The notes under the pieces: generated by a model
The model's database searches: none
Told to the model about the DNA's origin: nothing
The model's input: only the letters and a program-made list of their open reading frames with translations
Shown here: piece by piece, positions 37,148-47,512 of the stretch
Position numbering within the stretch: the first letter of the stretch is position 1
Layout: the number at the start of each line of letters is the position of its first letter
Assembly: GCA_001305115.1 (NCBI GenBank)
Contig: BCAA01000012.1
Span: forward strand, 36,754-100,753
Reading direction: 5' to 3'
DNA: 64,000 nucleotides
Origin: Clostridia bacterium UC5.1-1E11
Lineage (GTDB): Bacteria > Bacillota > Clostridia > Oscillospirales > Acutalibacteraceae
Made by a program: the position numbers and the translations under genes

Positions 37148-39012
37148 TCAAGGCTTTTGGGGAACCTCTTCGCCATGAAAATGCACGTAGACTTTTCTAG
37201 CGGCCGGTTTGGTCATTCCGGGGGCCGCCTCCAATTCAGCAAGGTCCGCCTCCCGGATAGCTGTCAGCGTTCGAAAATGGCGCAAAAGCGCGCGTGCGCG
37301 CGTCTCGCCGATCCCTTCAATCTCCGTCAAAGTAGAGGTCAGGGTATTTTTCTTTCGTGTCTGGCGATGATACCCAATTGCAAAACGGTGGACCTCCTCC
37401 TGAATAGAGGATACCAGGGTAAACGCCTTGCGATTGGAATTGATTGCAATTTCTCCCCCGTCTTCCGCGATGGCTCTCGTGCGGTGCTTATCATCTTTGA
37501 CCATACCAAACAGGGCAATATCCAGCCCGGAGGCTTCCAGAATAGGCCGGACCGCAGACACATGGCCCTTTCCTCCGTCCAAAAGGATTAGATCTGGAAG
37601 ACGCCCAAAGCCCTCTCCACTATCCTTCTGGTCAAAATACTCCTGTAACCGGCGCCCTATAACCTCACGCATGGAACCATAGTCGTCCTGCCCCACAACG
37701 GTCTTGATTTTAAACTTCCGGTAAGCGCTTTTCAGCGGACGACCGTTTTCAAAGACCACCATACCCGCTACATTGTCTCCACCGGCCAAATTGCTGATGT
37801 CGTATGCCTCAATATAGGCCGGTGGATGCGCCATTCCCAACAGGCGGGCAAGCTCATCCAGCGCGGAAGCCTCTCTGCCAGTCCTTCCGACCGACTGTGC
37901 CAATTGCTCGGCTGCATTGTTGCGGCACATCTCCACCAGTTGCGCTTGTTCTCCCTTTTGCGGGACGTAAACCGTCACCTTCCGCCCTGCCTTCTGGCTA
38001 AGCCATTCGGAAAGCAAGTCCATATCTGCAGCGGGCGCATCCAGACTCACACGCGGCGGCACACGATCTCGCATGGAGTAATAACGTTCGATAAATTCGC
38101 TGCGGGCCGCCTCTGGTTCGCCGATCTCTCCCATCAAGTACGTTTCCCGGTCACACAGGCGGCCATTCATAAAGCGAAACACCTCAAAACAATTTCGCTC
38201 AGGGCCTTGTGCCAGTGCAATGATGTCCTGTTCCGGGACCTTTAAGGCTACCACCTTCTGGCGGTCGCTCATGCGCTTGATGGCGGCAAGACGATCGCGG
38301 ATGCGTGCTGCACGCTCAAACTCAAGGTTTTCCGCTGCTTCTTCCATTTTTTCGTCAAACTACGCACACATTCCGCACTTCCACCCCGCAAAAAGTCGAT
38401 CGCTTCTTTGACTGCCTCGTTATAATCCTCCTGCGAAATCTTTCCTTGGCAAGGGGCGCTACATTGCTTGATATAATAATTCAAACAGGGACGTCCTTTC
38501 CCGATGTCCTGCGGAAATCTGCGCGAGCAGGAGGGCAGACGAAAGATCTTCAACGCTTCGTCCACCGATTCCTTTGTCGCCCAAGAACTGACAAATGGGC
38601 CGATGTAATCCGCGCCGTCGTCCAGCATCTGCTTTGCCTGCGAAATCCGCGGCCATGGTCCTCGGGTTACCTTGATATAATGATACCCCTTGTCATCTTT
38701 GAGGAGAATATTGTATTTGGGCGTATGCTGCTTAATCAGGCTGCACTCCAACACCAACGCCTCAAACTCACTGTCCGTTAGAATATATTCAAAGTATTCT
38801 ACGTTACTGACCATCCGGCGAACCTTTTCATCGTGATTCTTTTCACTGCCAAAATATTGGCTAACGCGATTTTTCAGGGCTTTCGCTTTACCAATATAAA
38901 TAATCTTGCCGGTCTTATCGTGCATGATATATACCCCGGGATGCAACGGCAGACGCATCGCCTTTTTCCGCAACTCGCGTATGTGCTCCAAACGTTGCTC
39001 TTGCTCTTCCAT
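37148..39012 (-). CDS. uvrC: Excinuclease ABC subunit C (one frameshift)
   Basis: The dual endonuclease of nucleotide excision repair, about 621 residues. N-terminal GIY-YIG nuclease (HPGVYIMHDKTGKIIYIGKA), a cysteine-bearing region (PCLNYYIKQCSAPC), a UVR motif that binds UvrB (EEAAENLEFERAARIRDRLA), the RNase H-like nuclease (YDISNLAGGDNVAGMVVFE) and a C-terminal helix-hairpin-helix pair (EIEGIGETRARALL). The frame breaks in a run of six T at 38347-38352, inside the UVR region. ATG 39012 follows AAAGGGGGG. No uvrA or uvrB is in the window. Confidence 0.95.
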
Positions 39013-39077
39013 CGAAATTCCCCCCTTTGATTGGACACTCCATTGGTTCATCTATATCTCCGGACCGTAAGGCACCA

Positions 39078-39112
39078 TAAAAAATGGAACGCCCATCGGG
39101 CGTTCCTTTTTC
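39078..39112. terminator. Terminator downstream of the HPr-like gene
   Basis: GGAACGCCC (39086-39094), loop ATC, GGGCGTTCC (39098-39106), with T runs on both strands. It separates the HPr-like gene from uvrC. Confidence 0.88.
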
Positions 39113-39182
39113 ATCTCGTTCCAACCATTGGACTTGACTCATATGGGAACTCTATCCCATACAATTGGACACAGCTGAAAAA

Positions 39183-39446
39183 TTACTCAGCAAAACCGGA
39201 CTTTACCAGCTCCACCAGATTTTCCACTGCCTCTTCCTCGTCGGAACCATCTGCAATGATGCGGATGGACGTGCCGCCCACAATACCGAGGGACAATACG
39301 CCCAGCAGGCTCTTTGCATTCACACGTCTCTCTTCCTTTTCCACCCAAATCGAGGACTTATACTCATTTGCCTTCTGGATAAAGAACGTTGCCGGACGTG
39401 CATGGAGACCTACCTGATTCTGAACCAAAACCTCTTTAACGCACAT
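39183..39446 (-). CDS. HPr family phosphocarrier protein
   Basis: An 87-residue HPr-like protein. Both regulatory sites are present: the EI-phosphorylated histidine in GLHARPATFF and the HPr kinase-type serine in NAKSLLGVLSLGI. It can therefore serve in sugar phosphotransferase transport and in catabolite control; HPr with Ser phosphorylation is the CcpA co-regulator in Firmicutes. AGGAGTGAG precedes the ATG. No ptsI is adjacent, so it is a stand-alone gene between trmD and uvrC. Whether it is the main HPr or a Crh-like paralogue cannot be told here; the His makes it functional as a phosphocarrier in principle. Confidence 0.9.
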   Translation of the reverse strand: MCVKEVLVQNQVGLHARPATFFIQKANEYKSSIWVEKEERRVNAKSLLGVLSLGIVGGTSIRIIADGSDEEEAVENLVELVKSGFAE

Positions 39447-39722
39447 TCTTACTCACTCCTAAAACAAAATCAAAATCAAACCATTCCAACCAACCAAAAT
39501 CTAAAATACAACACAGCATGAAAGCTAGATCATGCAGTTATTATATCACAATTCGGAAGGCCGTCAACAAATTTGAAAAAACTTTGGATTGATAACCGAA
39601 ATTGGGGCTTTTTTGTCCCCAACTCCTTTGTGCACCTTGCCATGTTTGTTGAAAACTTTTGTGCCGTATTCCATATTTTCAAAAAATCGAGAATGTCAAA
39701 ATCAGACAGATTGTATAAGTAT

Positions 39723-40466
39723 CTATTCTTTTTCTACATGAGTTTCCAACGAAGCAAGGTATTTTTTGTCCTGTTTGGTCAGCTCTGCCCGGGCAAACAA
39801 GTCGGGACGTTTGTGCATAGTGCGCAAAATGGATTGCTCTCTGCGCCAACGGGCAATTGCTGCATGATTACCCGATAAGAGGACGGGAGGGACGCTCCTT
39901 CCTCGCCAAGTTGCCGGCCGGGTATACTGCGGATATTCCAGCAAGCCGTCGTAGTGGCTCTCCTCCTCAAAGCAAACATCGTTTGACAGGACGCCATCCT
40001 TCATCCGGCAAACCGCGTCCGCAACCACCAGCGCAGGCAGCTCGCCACCGGTCAGCACATAGTCTCCTATGGAAATCTCTTCGTCGACATATGCCTCTAG
40101 CACGCGCTCGTCCACACCTTCATAATGCCCACATAGAATGGCAATATTCTCATGCATTGCCAATTCTTTCACTTTTTCTTGGGACAAAACATTTCCCTGG
40201 GGAGACATGTACAGAACATAGGGCTTTTTCCCCAACTGTTCTACCAAATCGTCCATGCACAAAGCGATGGGTTCCGCCATCATCAGCATGCCCATCCCAC
40301 CGCCGAATAGGGTATCATCTACCCGGTTATGTTTATCATACGCAAAATTACGGATTTGGTGACAGCACACCTGAACCGCTCCACGCTTACGGGCACGTCC
40401 GATGATGCTTTCAGCCATGACGGTCTCACACATCTCCGGAAAAAGCGTGAGAATGTCAATTCGCAT
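39723..40466 (-). CDS. trmD: tRNA (guanine-N1)-methyltransferase
   Basis: Methylates G37 of tRNAs, preventing +1 frameshifting. The 247-residue SPOUT enzyme shows MRIDILTLFPEM, DDTLFGGGMGMLM, the trefoil-knot AdoMet site ILCGHYEGVDERV and EISIGDYVLTGGELPALVV. ATG 40466 lies inside the end of rimM (10-base overlap) with GGGGGATC upstream, so the two are translationally coupled. It is the last gene of the ylxM-ffh-rpsP-khpA-rimM-trmD unit; rplS, which often follows, is absent. Confidence 0.96.
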   Translation of the reverse strand: MRIDILTLFPEMCETVMAESIIGRARKRGAVQVCCHQIRNFAYDKHNRVDDTLFGGGMGMLMMAEPIALCMDDLVEQLGKKPYVLYMSPQGNVLSQEKVKELAMHENIAILCGHYEGVDERVLEAYVDEEISIGDYVLTGGELPALVVADAVCRMKDGVLSNDVCFEEESHYDGLLEYPQYTRPATWRGRSVPPVLLSGNHAAIARWRREQSILRTMHKRPDLFARAELTKQDKKYLASLETHVEKE

Positions 40467-40971
40467 CGTCAAAGATCCCCCTTATGGGCCGAATTTTGAG
40501 AGTGCCCCCGTCGATGTCCACATCGACAATCACATCCGGGATAGCAGGAACCAAATAGTTCACCTTATCCTCCCCGGTCACCTGATAGACGTCGTTCGCC
40601 CCTGTGGGCATTACCTCTGTCAATGAGCCATACCGTTTGCCTGTATCCGCATCCATAACGGTCAGACCGATCATATCCTGCACGAAATAACGCCCTTTGG
40701 GCAATTTCACATCTGCTCGATCTAAATAGAGAATCCGGCCGCGCAGCGCATCCGCTTCCTCCACCGTATCGATCCCTTCCAGCTTCAGAAGCAGCAGGCT
40801 TTTGTGGACACGCGACGAAACCACCTGTAATTTCTCGCTCCCTCGGTTCCAATATAGCGTATGGATCTTGGCCAAAAAATCCGCAGAATCACACCACGGT
40901 TCCACGCGCAGTTCTCCTTTGACCCCATGGGTTCCCACAATACGGCCTGCCTCTAAAAATTGCTTGCGCAT
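40456..40971 (-). CDS. rimM: Ribosome maturation factor RimM
   Basis: A 171-residue assembly factor of the 30S subunit that binds protein S19. The N-terminal RimM barrel has LEAGRIVGTHGVKGELRVEP, and the C-terminal PRC barrel has LPKGRYFVQDMIGLTVMD and ending VDIDGGTLKIRPIRGIF. ATG 40971 follows GGAGGAAG; the frame is open further upstream but without homology. Overlaps trmD. Confidence 0.95.
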   Translation of the reverse strand: MRKQFLEAGRIVGTHGVKGELRVEPWCDSADFLAKIHTLYWNRGSEKLQVVSSRVHKSLLLLKLEGIDTVEEADALRGRILYLDRADVKLPKGRYFVQDMIGLTVMDADTGKRYGSLTEVMPTGANDVYQVTGEDKVNYLVPAIPDVIVDVDIDGGTLKIRPIRGIFDDAN

Positions 40972-41035
40972 TTTTCTTCCTCCTTCGCAGAAAACAAAAA
41001 AGAGAGCGGACGCGAGTCTGCCCTCCTTTTTATGC

Positions 41036-41269
41036 TCAGTCGATCTCAACAGAAATCTTGCTGTTGGTGCGGGTTGCCGCGGCACGCATCACCACACGGA
41101 TTGCCTTTGCGATGCGTCCCTGCTTGCCGATCACCCGGCCCATGTCCGCCTCTGCAACGTGCAGATGGTACACAATGGAGCCGTCCTCCGCGGAATCGTC
41201 AACATCGACGTTCACGGCGGTCGGGTCTTCCACGAGGCCCTGAGCAATTGCAATCAGCAGTTCCTTCAT
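41036..41269 (-). CDS. khpA: KH domain RNA-binding protein
   Basis: A 77-residue single-KH protein. The GxxG loop lies in MGRVIGKQGRIAKAIRVVMR. It is the KhpA type, a small RNA chaperone that partners with KhpB/EloR in Gram-positive bacteria to affect cell elongation and RNA fate. ATG 41269 follows GGAGG. Position between rpsP and rimM is the standard Firmicute order. Confidence 0.94.
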   Translation of the reverse strand: MKELLIAIAQGLVEDPTAVNVDVDDSAEDGSIVYHLHVAEADMGRVIGKQGRIAKAIRVVMRAAATRTNSKISVEID

Positions 41270-41300
41270 CTTAACCTCCGTATACAACGCATTGCCTCCC

Positions 41301-41543
41301 TTACAGGATGCCGTTCTTCTTGAACAGCGTCTTCACGGTATCGGTCGGCTGTGCACCGTTCGAAATCCACTTCTTCGCCTTTTCTGCATCGACCTTCACT
41401 ACAGAAGGCTCCTGCATCGGATCGTACGTACCGATCTCCTCAATGAAACGGCCATCACGCGGATAACGGGAATCTGCAACAACAATGCGATAGAACGGAG
41501 CTTTCTTTGCACCCATTCTGCGCAGTCTGATTTTTACTGCCAT
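41301..41543 (-). CDS. rpsP: 30S ribosomal protein S16
   Basis: An 80-residue ribosomal protein needed for 30S assembly. It starts [20 protein letters not shown], continues [19 protein letters not shown] and ends with [16 protein letters not shown], matching the family throughout. ATG 41543 has GGAGGTG 9 bases upstream. Confidence 0.97.
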   Translation of the reverse strand: MAVKIRLRRMGAKKAPFYRIVVADSRYPRDGRFIEEIGTYDPMQEPSVVKVDAEKAKKWISNGAQPTDTVKTLFKKNGIL

Positions 41544-41608
41544 GTTGATGTTCACCTCCAAAATAGAATCATTTCTATCTCCACCAAAAGTTTTGGTAAG
41601 ATCACCTT

Positions 41609-42922
41609 TTAAAATCCAAAGCGGCGCCTTGCGCCCTTCCCTTTGAGCTGCTTTATGAGCTTTTGTGTCTGTTCAAATTGGCGCAACAAACGGTTGACGT
41701 CTTCCACACGCATGCCGCTGCCCGCCGCAATCCGGCGCTTACGCGATGGATTGATAATGGAAGGCTTCGCACGCTCCTCTTTGGTCATCGACAAAATAAT
41801 CGCCGCCATACGGTCCATATCGCGATCATCGATCTCCACATCCTTGAGCTGCTTTTCCATTCCCGGCATTTTGCTGAGGACAGATTTTAGCGGCCCCATC
41901 CGTTTGACCTGCTTAAATTGATCCAACAGGTCGTTGAGATCCATTTTGTTTTCCAACATCCTGCGGGATACTTTCTCCGCCGCTTTCTGATCCATTTTGA
42001 CCTGTGCTTCCTCAATCAGAGTCAGCACATCGCCCATCCCAAGGATTCGAGACGCCATACGGTCCGGATGGAAAACCTCCAAGTCATCCAATTTTTCGCC
42101 AGTGCCGGCAAACTTGATCGGCTTGCCCGTCACAGCCCGCACCGAAAGCGCCGCGCCGCCGCGGGTATCGCCGTCAAGCTTTGTAAGGATAACACCGGTA
42201 ATATCCAGTTTTTCATCGAACGTCTTAGAAACATTGACCGCTTCCTGGCCGGTCATCGCATCGACGACCAACAGAATATCCGTTGGATGAACCGCATCTT
42301 TGATATTGTGTAGCTCCTCCATCAGCTTTTCATCGATTTGCAGGCGGCCCGCCGTATCGATAATTACATAGTCGTTGCCATAATCCTTGGCTCTCCGGAT
42401 CGCCTCTTTGCAAATTTTCACCGGCTTTTCCGTGCCCATTTCAAACACAGCAACTCCCGCTTGGGAACCCACCACTTGCAGCTGCTTAATCGCAGCGGGG
42501 CGGTAGATGTCGCCCGCCACAAGCAGGGGCCGGTGGCCCCTACTTTTCAGCATCTTTGCCAATTTACCACAGTGTGTGGTCTTACCAGAACCCTGTAATC
42601 CACACATCATGATAATCGCCGGCGGACTCGGTGGGGAAACCAAACGCGTCTCACCGCCGCCCATCAAGGCGGTCAATTCTTCATCAACAATCTTCACAAC
42701 CATCTGCGCTGGGGTCAAGCTCTCCATAACCTCCGCGCCGACAGCTCGCTCTGTCACCTTTTTGGTAAAATCTTTTGCAACCTTATAATTGACATCAGCC
42801 TCCAGAAGCGCAAGCCGCACTTCTCGCATGGCCTCTTTGACATCGTCCTCGCTCAGTTTTCCCTTCGACTTCAGCCGTTTAAAGGCCGCGGAGAGTTTAT
42901 CAGCCAGTCCTTCGAATGCCAA
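41609..42922 (-). CDS. ffh: Signal recognition particle protein Ffh
   Basis: The SRP54-type GTPase that binds SRP RNA and signal sequences, 437 residues. N domain helices at 1-90, then the G domain with [27 protein letters not shown] and [16 protein letters not shown], and the methionine-rich M domain (about 300-430, with [12 protein letters not shown] and the RNA-binding [20 protein letters not shown]). It starts with TTG at 42922 (GGAG 8 bases upstream), the rare start codon being the only good fit. ylxM ends 27 bases upstream; rpsP follows. Confidence 0.96.
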   Translation of the reverse strand: MAFEGLADKLSAAFKRLKSKGKLSEDDVKEAMREVRLALLEADVNYKVAKDFTKKVTERAVGAEVMESLTPAQMVVKIVDEELTALMGGGETRLVSPPSPPAIIMMCGLQGSGKTTHCGKLAKMLKSRGHRPLLVAGDIYRPAAIKQLQVVGSQAGVAVFEMGTEKPVKICKEAIRRAKDYGNDYVIIDTAGRLQIDEKLMEELHNIKDAVHPTDILLVVDAMTGQEAVNVSKTFDEKLDITGVILTKLDGDTRGGAALSVRAVTGKPIKFAGTGEKLDDLEVFHPDRMASRILGMGDVLTLIEEAQVKMDQKAAEKVSRRMLENKMDLNDLLDQFKQVKRMGPLKSVLSKMPGMEKQLKDVEIDDRDMDRMAAIILSMTKEERAKPSIINPSRKRRIAAGSGMRVEDVNRLLRQFEQTQKLIKQLKGKGARRRFGF

Positions 42923-42948
42923 ATCGTATCTCCCTCCCGCGCGCTTTG

Positions 42949-43311
42949 CTATTCACATAGCTTTTGCGCCAAGTCTATAATCGTCTGCGCATCCTCCGAA
43001 AGATCGTGAGAATACACATAGTGCTTATTATACTCCTGGATGCGTTGGGCCGCTTCGCGGATCTGTTCCAGCCCGCCACGCATCTCACGAAACCGCTTTG
43101 CAAGCCCAAGGCGCTGCTCCATATCGAACAATTGCGCCTCTGCCCGCTTGATGGAATCGCGCACCCCCTGGCGTGTAATTCCCTCGTTGTCGGCGATTTC
43201 AGAAAGGGACAGGTCTTCGTTGTAATAGAATTCAATCACCTCACGCTGTTTTTCGGTCAGCATGTCGCCGTAGAAATCCAGCAAAAAGGAAATTTCCAAA
43301 TCCTTTGCCAC
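42949..43311 (-). CDS. ylxM: YlxM family SRP-associated DNA-binding protein
   Basis: A 120-residue protein with a sigma-70 region 4-like helix-turn-helix: YGDMLTEKQREVIEFYYNED, LSLSEIADNEGITRQGVRDS. YlxM is encoded beside ffh across Firmicutes and in some species stimulates SRP GTPase activity. The GTG at 43311 has GGAGGG 7-8 bases upstream and is preferred; ATG 43341 would add ten residues (MALQLEGGPN) but has a ribosome site only 2 bases away, and lies inside the hairpin at 43326-43356. First gene of the SRP/ribosome operon. Confidence 0.9.
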   Translation of the reverse strand: MAKDLEISFLLDFYGDMLTEKQREVIEFYYNEDLSLSEIADNEGITRQGVRDSIKRAEAQLFDMEQRLGLAKRFREMRGGLEQIREAAQRIQEYNKHYVYSHDLSEDAQTIIDLAQKLCE

Positions 43312-43325
43312 GTTTGGCCCTCCCT

Positions 43326-43356
43326 CCAACTGTAAAGCCATTTCCTTTACAGTTGG
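43326..43356 (-). promoter_or_regulatory. Perfect 12-bp dyad at the 5' end of the ylxM-ffh transcript
   Basis: CCAACTGTAAAG (43326-43337) and CTTTACAGTTGG (43345-43356) flank a 7-base loop. It begins 3 bases after the -10 box and its far arm ends against the ylxM ribosome site GGAGG, so it would form at the very start of the mRNA, or be an operator. Confidence 0.65.
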
Positions 43357-43358
43357 AG

Positions 43359-43387
43359 ATTATACAACAAAACCTTTCATCTGTCAA
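43359..43387 (-). promoter_or_regulatory. Consensus sigma-A promoter of the ylxM-ffh operon
   Basis: Minus strand: TTGACA (43382-43387), exactly 17 bases, TATAAT (43359-43364); both hexamers match consensus. The -35 box overlaps the 3' end of the DUF2140-like gene. Confidence 0.88.
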
Positions 43388-44067
43388 TCCCCCGCAGCCA
43401 GAAACTGTTCCAAATATTGCCCCAGATGGCTCTGAATTCGCTCTAGATTTCCCTGTACCTGTACCTGGAATCCCTTGGGTGTTACTCGCAAATCCTGAAC
43501 CTTCAGGCCCACCGCGCCGCCTAACACGGTTTCATCGAAAAAGGAATCGGAAACAGAGAGACGCTTTCCTTCGACTTTAACCTCCGAGGGAAGCAGATTT
43601 TTTGCAATTTCCAGTACCCATTCCGCCTTAATCGGCAGCCGCCCCAGGTGCACGGTCTGCAATTCTGCCCAGATGGTTTCCGCCTCCGTATCACAACCCA
43701 CGGTGAAGCGGGCGCTGACCCCCAAGCGCAAACCGGAGTAAGACACCGGAATATAGAACTCCGCCGCCCCATCCTCTACAGAAACACATTGCAGATCTAA
43801 AACCTGAAAGCCGCCTCCATGCAGTCCGGCCACTTGGCTGGATAAAAGGCCGCTGACCTCCTCTTTGGTCAATAAAGCCGGCTCCCCTGTAAGCAAAGAC
43901 TTCGCCAACTTGGGTACGACTGTCTCCGGCTGTGCAGTAGCTTGTACCGTATCCTCATAGGGGTCACTGACCGCCATGCCGATCGTTACGCCCACAGCGG
44001 CCAAAAACAACAGTATGAGCGTTATTCCGATAGCCACCCCTTTTCTGCTTTTTCTCGTCTCATTCAT
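43384..44067 (-). CDS. Membrane-anchored YpmS/DUF2140-like protein
   Basis: A 227-residue protein with a short basic cytoplasmic tail, one N-terminal transmembrane helix (GITLILLFLAAVGVTIGM) and an extracellular part of about 190 residues. Segments such as LLTKEEVSGLLSSQV, IPVSYSGLRLGVSARFTVG and LGRLPIKAEWVLEIAKNLLP resemble the YpmS (DUF2140) family, conserved in Firmicutes and without a proven function. GGAGG precedes the ATG. It lies between the EamA gene and the ylxM promoter and may be in its own unit. Confidence 0.72.
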   Translation of the reverse strand: MNETRKSRKGVAIGITLILLFLAAVGVTIGMAVSDPYEDTVQATAQPETVVPKLAKSLLTGEPALLTKEEVSGLLSSQVAGLHGGGFQVLDLQCVSVEDGAAEFYIPVSYSGLRLGVSARFTVGCDTEAETIWAELQTVHLGRLPIKAEWVLEIAKNLLPSEVKVEGKRLSVSDSFFDETVLGGAVGLKVQDLRVTPKGFQVQVQGNLERIQSHLGQYLEQFLAAGD

Positions 44068-44171
44068 TGTGATTCCTCCTTTTCCAGATACTTTCGAAAA
44101 GGTCCAGACAGTACAACCGCCTGCCTGGACCTTAATTCCTTATATATGTCGGGGAAAGTTGGATTATACAG

Positions 44172-44612
44172 TTACAAAATCATAACCAAAGTCCCTGCGG
44201 TAATCAGAATTCCACCTATAACGGTCTTTGCATCCACTCTCTCATGCAGGAACAAAAAGGCCAAAACCATGGTGATAACCACACTAAATTTATCAATTGG
44301 GACCACCTTGGAAACCGGACCAACTTGAATAGCATGGTAATAGCAGATCCAAGACAGCCCCGTCGCCAATCCGGACAAAATCAAGAACAAAAAGCTCTTC
44401 GCAGAGATGTGGCTAATACCGGTCTGCGCTCCAGTTGCAAATACGATCCCCCATGCCAACACTAACACCACAACCGTACGAATTGCCGTTGCCAGGTTGG
44501 AATTCATATCCTCAATGCCGATCTTTGCCAGGATGGAAGTCAGCGCTGCAAATACAGCGGAACCAACTGCAAAAATGAGCCACATTCTGTCCTTTTCTCT
44601 CCCCTTTGTCAT
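44172..44612 (-). CDS. EamA/DMT family transporter, single-domain
   Basis: A 146-residue membrane protein with about five transmembrane helices and only one EamA repeat: FAVGSAVFAALTSILAKIGI, SGLATGLSWICYYHAIQVGP and FLFLHERVDAKTVIGGILI. Single-repeat members form dimers, unlike the common ten-helix drug/metabolite transporters. The start is ATG 44612 (GAGG upstream) or ATG 44585 (AAAGGA upstream), the latter closer to usual family length. It follows mutS2 within 15 bases. Substrate unknown. Confidence 0.85.
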   Translation of the reverse strand: MTKGREKDRMWLIFAVGSAVFAALTSILAKIGIEDMNSNLATAIRTVVVLVLAWGIVFATGAQTGISHISAKSFLFLILSGLATGLSWICYYHAIQVGPVSKVVPIDKFSVVITMVLAFLFLHERVDAKTVIGGILITAGTLVMIL

Positions 44613-44626
44613 TCGGTTTCCTCGCT

Positions 44627-46997
44627 TTATTTCAACTCTACGATCGTAACGCCCGCTTCCCCTTCTCCAAAGGTCCCCAGACGGAAGCTTTTTACATTAG
44701 GGTGCCTCTTAAGATGCTGTTGTACAGCGCCCGCAGTGCTCCTGTCCCTTTTCCGTGGATGATAGTGAGCAGATTGATCCCTGCCAATACCGCAGAATCG
44801 ATGAATTGATCGACATTCATCAACGCTTCGTCAGAAGTCTGTCCACGCACGTCGAGTTCCATCGCTGCACGAACATTGGCCCGGGTGACGCTTCGGGTAA
44901 CAGAACCCTGGGGTTTCTTCACAGGCTTTTCTTCCAACAACCGGAGGTTGGAAACCGGTACGCGGGTCTGAATAATGCCAGCCTGAATCAGAGCTGTTTT
45001 GCCACCTTTCTCCGGAGGCTGCAAAACGGTCCCCTTCTTGTCGATGTCATAAATCAAAACAGAATCGCCTTTTTTAAGTGGCCTGGGCAAAACATACGCT
45101 TCACCGTCCTTCTTTCGGACCGGATCTGCCTCGTTTTCCAGTGCGCGCAGGCCGGATTTAAGCTTTGCCTTTTGCTCTGCGGTCAGCGCTTTATTCTTCT
45201 GCTTTTTGAGCTCCTCCATCTCGTTAAGCATGGCATCAATCTGGCCGCGCGTTCGGGCAATCAATTCTGCGGCACGGCGGCGCGCTTCCTCCATCTCACG
45301 CTCCGCCTGTGCATCAATGGAATCCTTTCGCTCCTTAGCCGCCCGACTGGCTTCTTCGGCTTCCAAGCGCTGGCGCTGCGCTTCCTTTCGCTCTTCTTCT
45401 AAGCGCTGACGGCTTGTCTCCAAGCTTTGAACAACATCCTCAAACCGGGTATTTTCGCTGGAAACCAATTCCTTTGCGTGCTCAACAATCTCTGGCACCA
45501 TCCCCAGGCGCAAGCAAATGGCAAAGGCATTGGAGCGGCCCGGCACGCCGATCAGCAGGCGGTATGTTGGCCGCAGGGTTGTGACGTCGAACTCACAGCA
45601 TGCATTTTCCACGCCGGGGGTCTGCAAAGCATACGCTTTCAGCTCCGCATAGTGGGTTGTCGCCGCAATGCGCGCCCCCTTTCTCCGCAAAGCCTCTAAA
45701 ATCGACATGGCCAGCGCCGCCCCCTCGATCGGGTCCGTCCCCGCGCCAAGCTCATCGAGCAAGATCAAACTGGAACCATCCGCGTGTTCCAGAATCTTGA
45801 TTATGTTTGTCATATGGGCAGAAAAGGTGGACAGGGATTGCTCAATACTCTGTTCATCGCCAATATCAGCCAAAACATTGGTAAAGATGGATATCTGGCT
45901 GTTATCTGCAACGGGCAATAACAGCCCACACATTGCCATTAGTGTTAAAAGTCCGACCGTTTTTAGGGATACTGTTTTTCCGCCGGTATTGGGACCTGTA
46001 ATCACCAAGGTGTCAAAGTGTATACCAAGTTCAATATCGGTCGGAACCACTTTTTCCTTGTCGATCAGCGGGTGGCGTGCCCGCTTCAGCTCGATTTTCC
46101 CTTCCTCATTGACAAGCGGCATAGTTGCCTTCATTTTGTACCCCAAATTCGCCTTGGCAAAAATCAGATTTAACTCCACCGCCTCTTTGTAGCCGGAGAT
46201 GATGCCGCTGGCAAAATTGCCGGCTTCTGCGGAGAGTTCCCCCAGAATACGGTCGATTTCCGCTTGCTCTTGGGAGAGCAACACACGAACCTCATTGTTT
46301 GCCTCTACAACCGCCATCGGTTCGACGAACACCGTCGCACCGGAAGAAGAGGTGTCGTGCACCAATCCCGGCACGTCACCTCGGCATTCTGCTTTGACGG
46401 GCACAACAAAGCGGCCGTCACGCATCGTGATGATCGGGTCCTGTAGGTACTTCTGCGTCGCAGGAGAACGCACCATTTTTCCAGCTGTTCTCTTGCACGA
46501 GAAGAAGCGGAACGAATTTTCCTCCGGATCGTTGCCAACTGTGGAGAAGCACTGTCCGCCATCTCCTCTTCGGAAAGAATCGCATGGTTGATCCGTTCCT
46601 CCAGATATTTATTCGGCATAATTGCGTCAAATCGATCGTCGAGGATACTTTTGACGCCTTCACTTTTACTGCGCCAATCCACAATTCCACGCAAAGTCCG
46701 CAGAACCATCGAAATTCGCAGTAACTCGCCCATATTGAGCGTTCCGCCCGCTTCTGCACGGCGCAGGGAATTCGAAACGTCTTTGAGACCTCCAAAGGAC
46801 GGCGCTCCAAAACGCGCCATCATTGTGTGGGCCTCGTCCGTCTCCGTTAAAAGGCGTTTGACCTGTGAGAGCGACGTAGCAGGGCGAAGATTTACCGCCA
46901 ATTCCGCCGCCGCATCACAAGCTGTCTCTTCCGCCAAAAGATGTAATATTTTATCCAGCTCCAAAGCCTTCAAATGTCGTTGTACTGTTTCACTCAT
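44627..46997 (-). CDS. mutS2: Endonuclease MutS2 / ribosome rescue ATPase (two frameshifts)
   Basis: About 790 residues, the normal length. The MutS-like core carries VITGPNTGGKTVSLKTVGLL (Walker A) and LILLDELGAGTDPIEGAALA (Walker B); a long coiled coil follows (RQRLEEERKEAQRQRLEAEE) and then the C-terminal Smr nuclease domain (LDVRGQTSDEALMNVDQFID, TIIHGKGTGALR). The frame breaks at a run of five T at 46476-46480 and again near 44727-44732; the second repair restores the family C-terminus (RHPNVKSFRLGTFGEGEAG) with a stop at 44627. MutS2 limits recombination and, in B. subtilis, splits collided ribosomes. The acetyltransferase gene upstream overlaps its start. Confidence 0.94.
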
Positions 46998-47448
46998 GGT
47001 AGTTCCTCTTTATTGTCCTCGCCCGCCCTTTTTATCATCGTTACATGCGGGCAGTATTCGTCCAAATAGGGTTCTCCTATGGCGTGGTAACCAATGGTTT
47101 CATAAAATCCGCGTGCACGCACCTGGGCGGATAACATAAATGAAACCGCGCCATGTTGCCGCGCAATCTCTTCCAGTTTCCGTACAACCAGCGCGCAATC
47201 CCCTGGCCACGGTAGGGTTTCCGAACCGCCACGCGGCCAATTGTCCAAGCATGGGTCTCTCCCTGCGCTGGAAACGTACGGCCAGTCGCAATGGCATGTT
47301 CATCTTTCCATAAGACCACATGCCAAGCTTCCGCATCCATCGCATCAAATTCATTGTGGAAACCCTGTTCCTCTACAAATACGGTCTGACGGATCTGTTT
47401 CGCCTCTGGATTTTCCGTCAACCCTCTTGTACATCGATTGGTAATCAT
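46994..47448 (-). CDS. GNAT family N-acetyltransferase, ElaA-like (one frameshift)
   Basis: About 151 residues. The N-terminal part has IRQTVFVEEQGFHNEFDAMD, as in the ElaA/YjcF group, and the acetyl-CoA motif VAVRKPYRGQGIAR. The frame breaks near 47186-47202, after which LVRKLEEIARQHGAVSFMLS and RARGFYETIGYHAIGEPYLD complete the fold. Its stop overlaps the mutS2 start, so the genes are co-translated. The substrate is unknown. Confidence 0.85.
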
Positions 47449-47512
47449 GTCATTCCCGTCCTTTGTCGGTATTCGTCCCTAGAAAAACAACGGTACGAAG
47501 TATCATTCGATT

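Noticed and set aside
40972..41085. Longer N-terminus for RimM from 41085
   Set aside because: No homology before MRKQF and a clear ribosome site GGAGGAAG stands just before ATG 40971.
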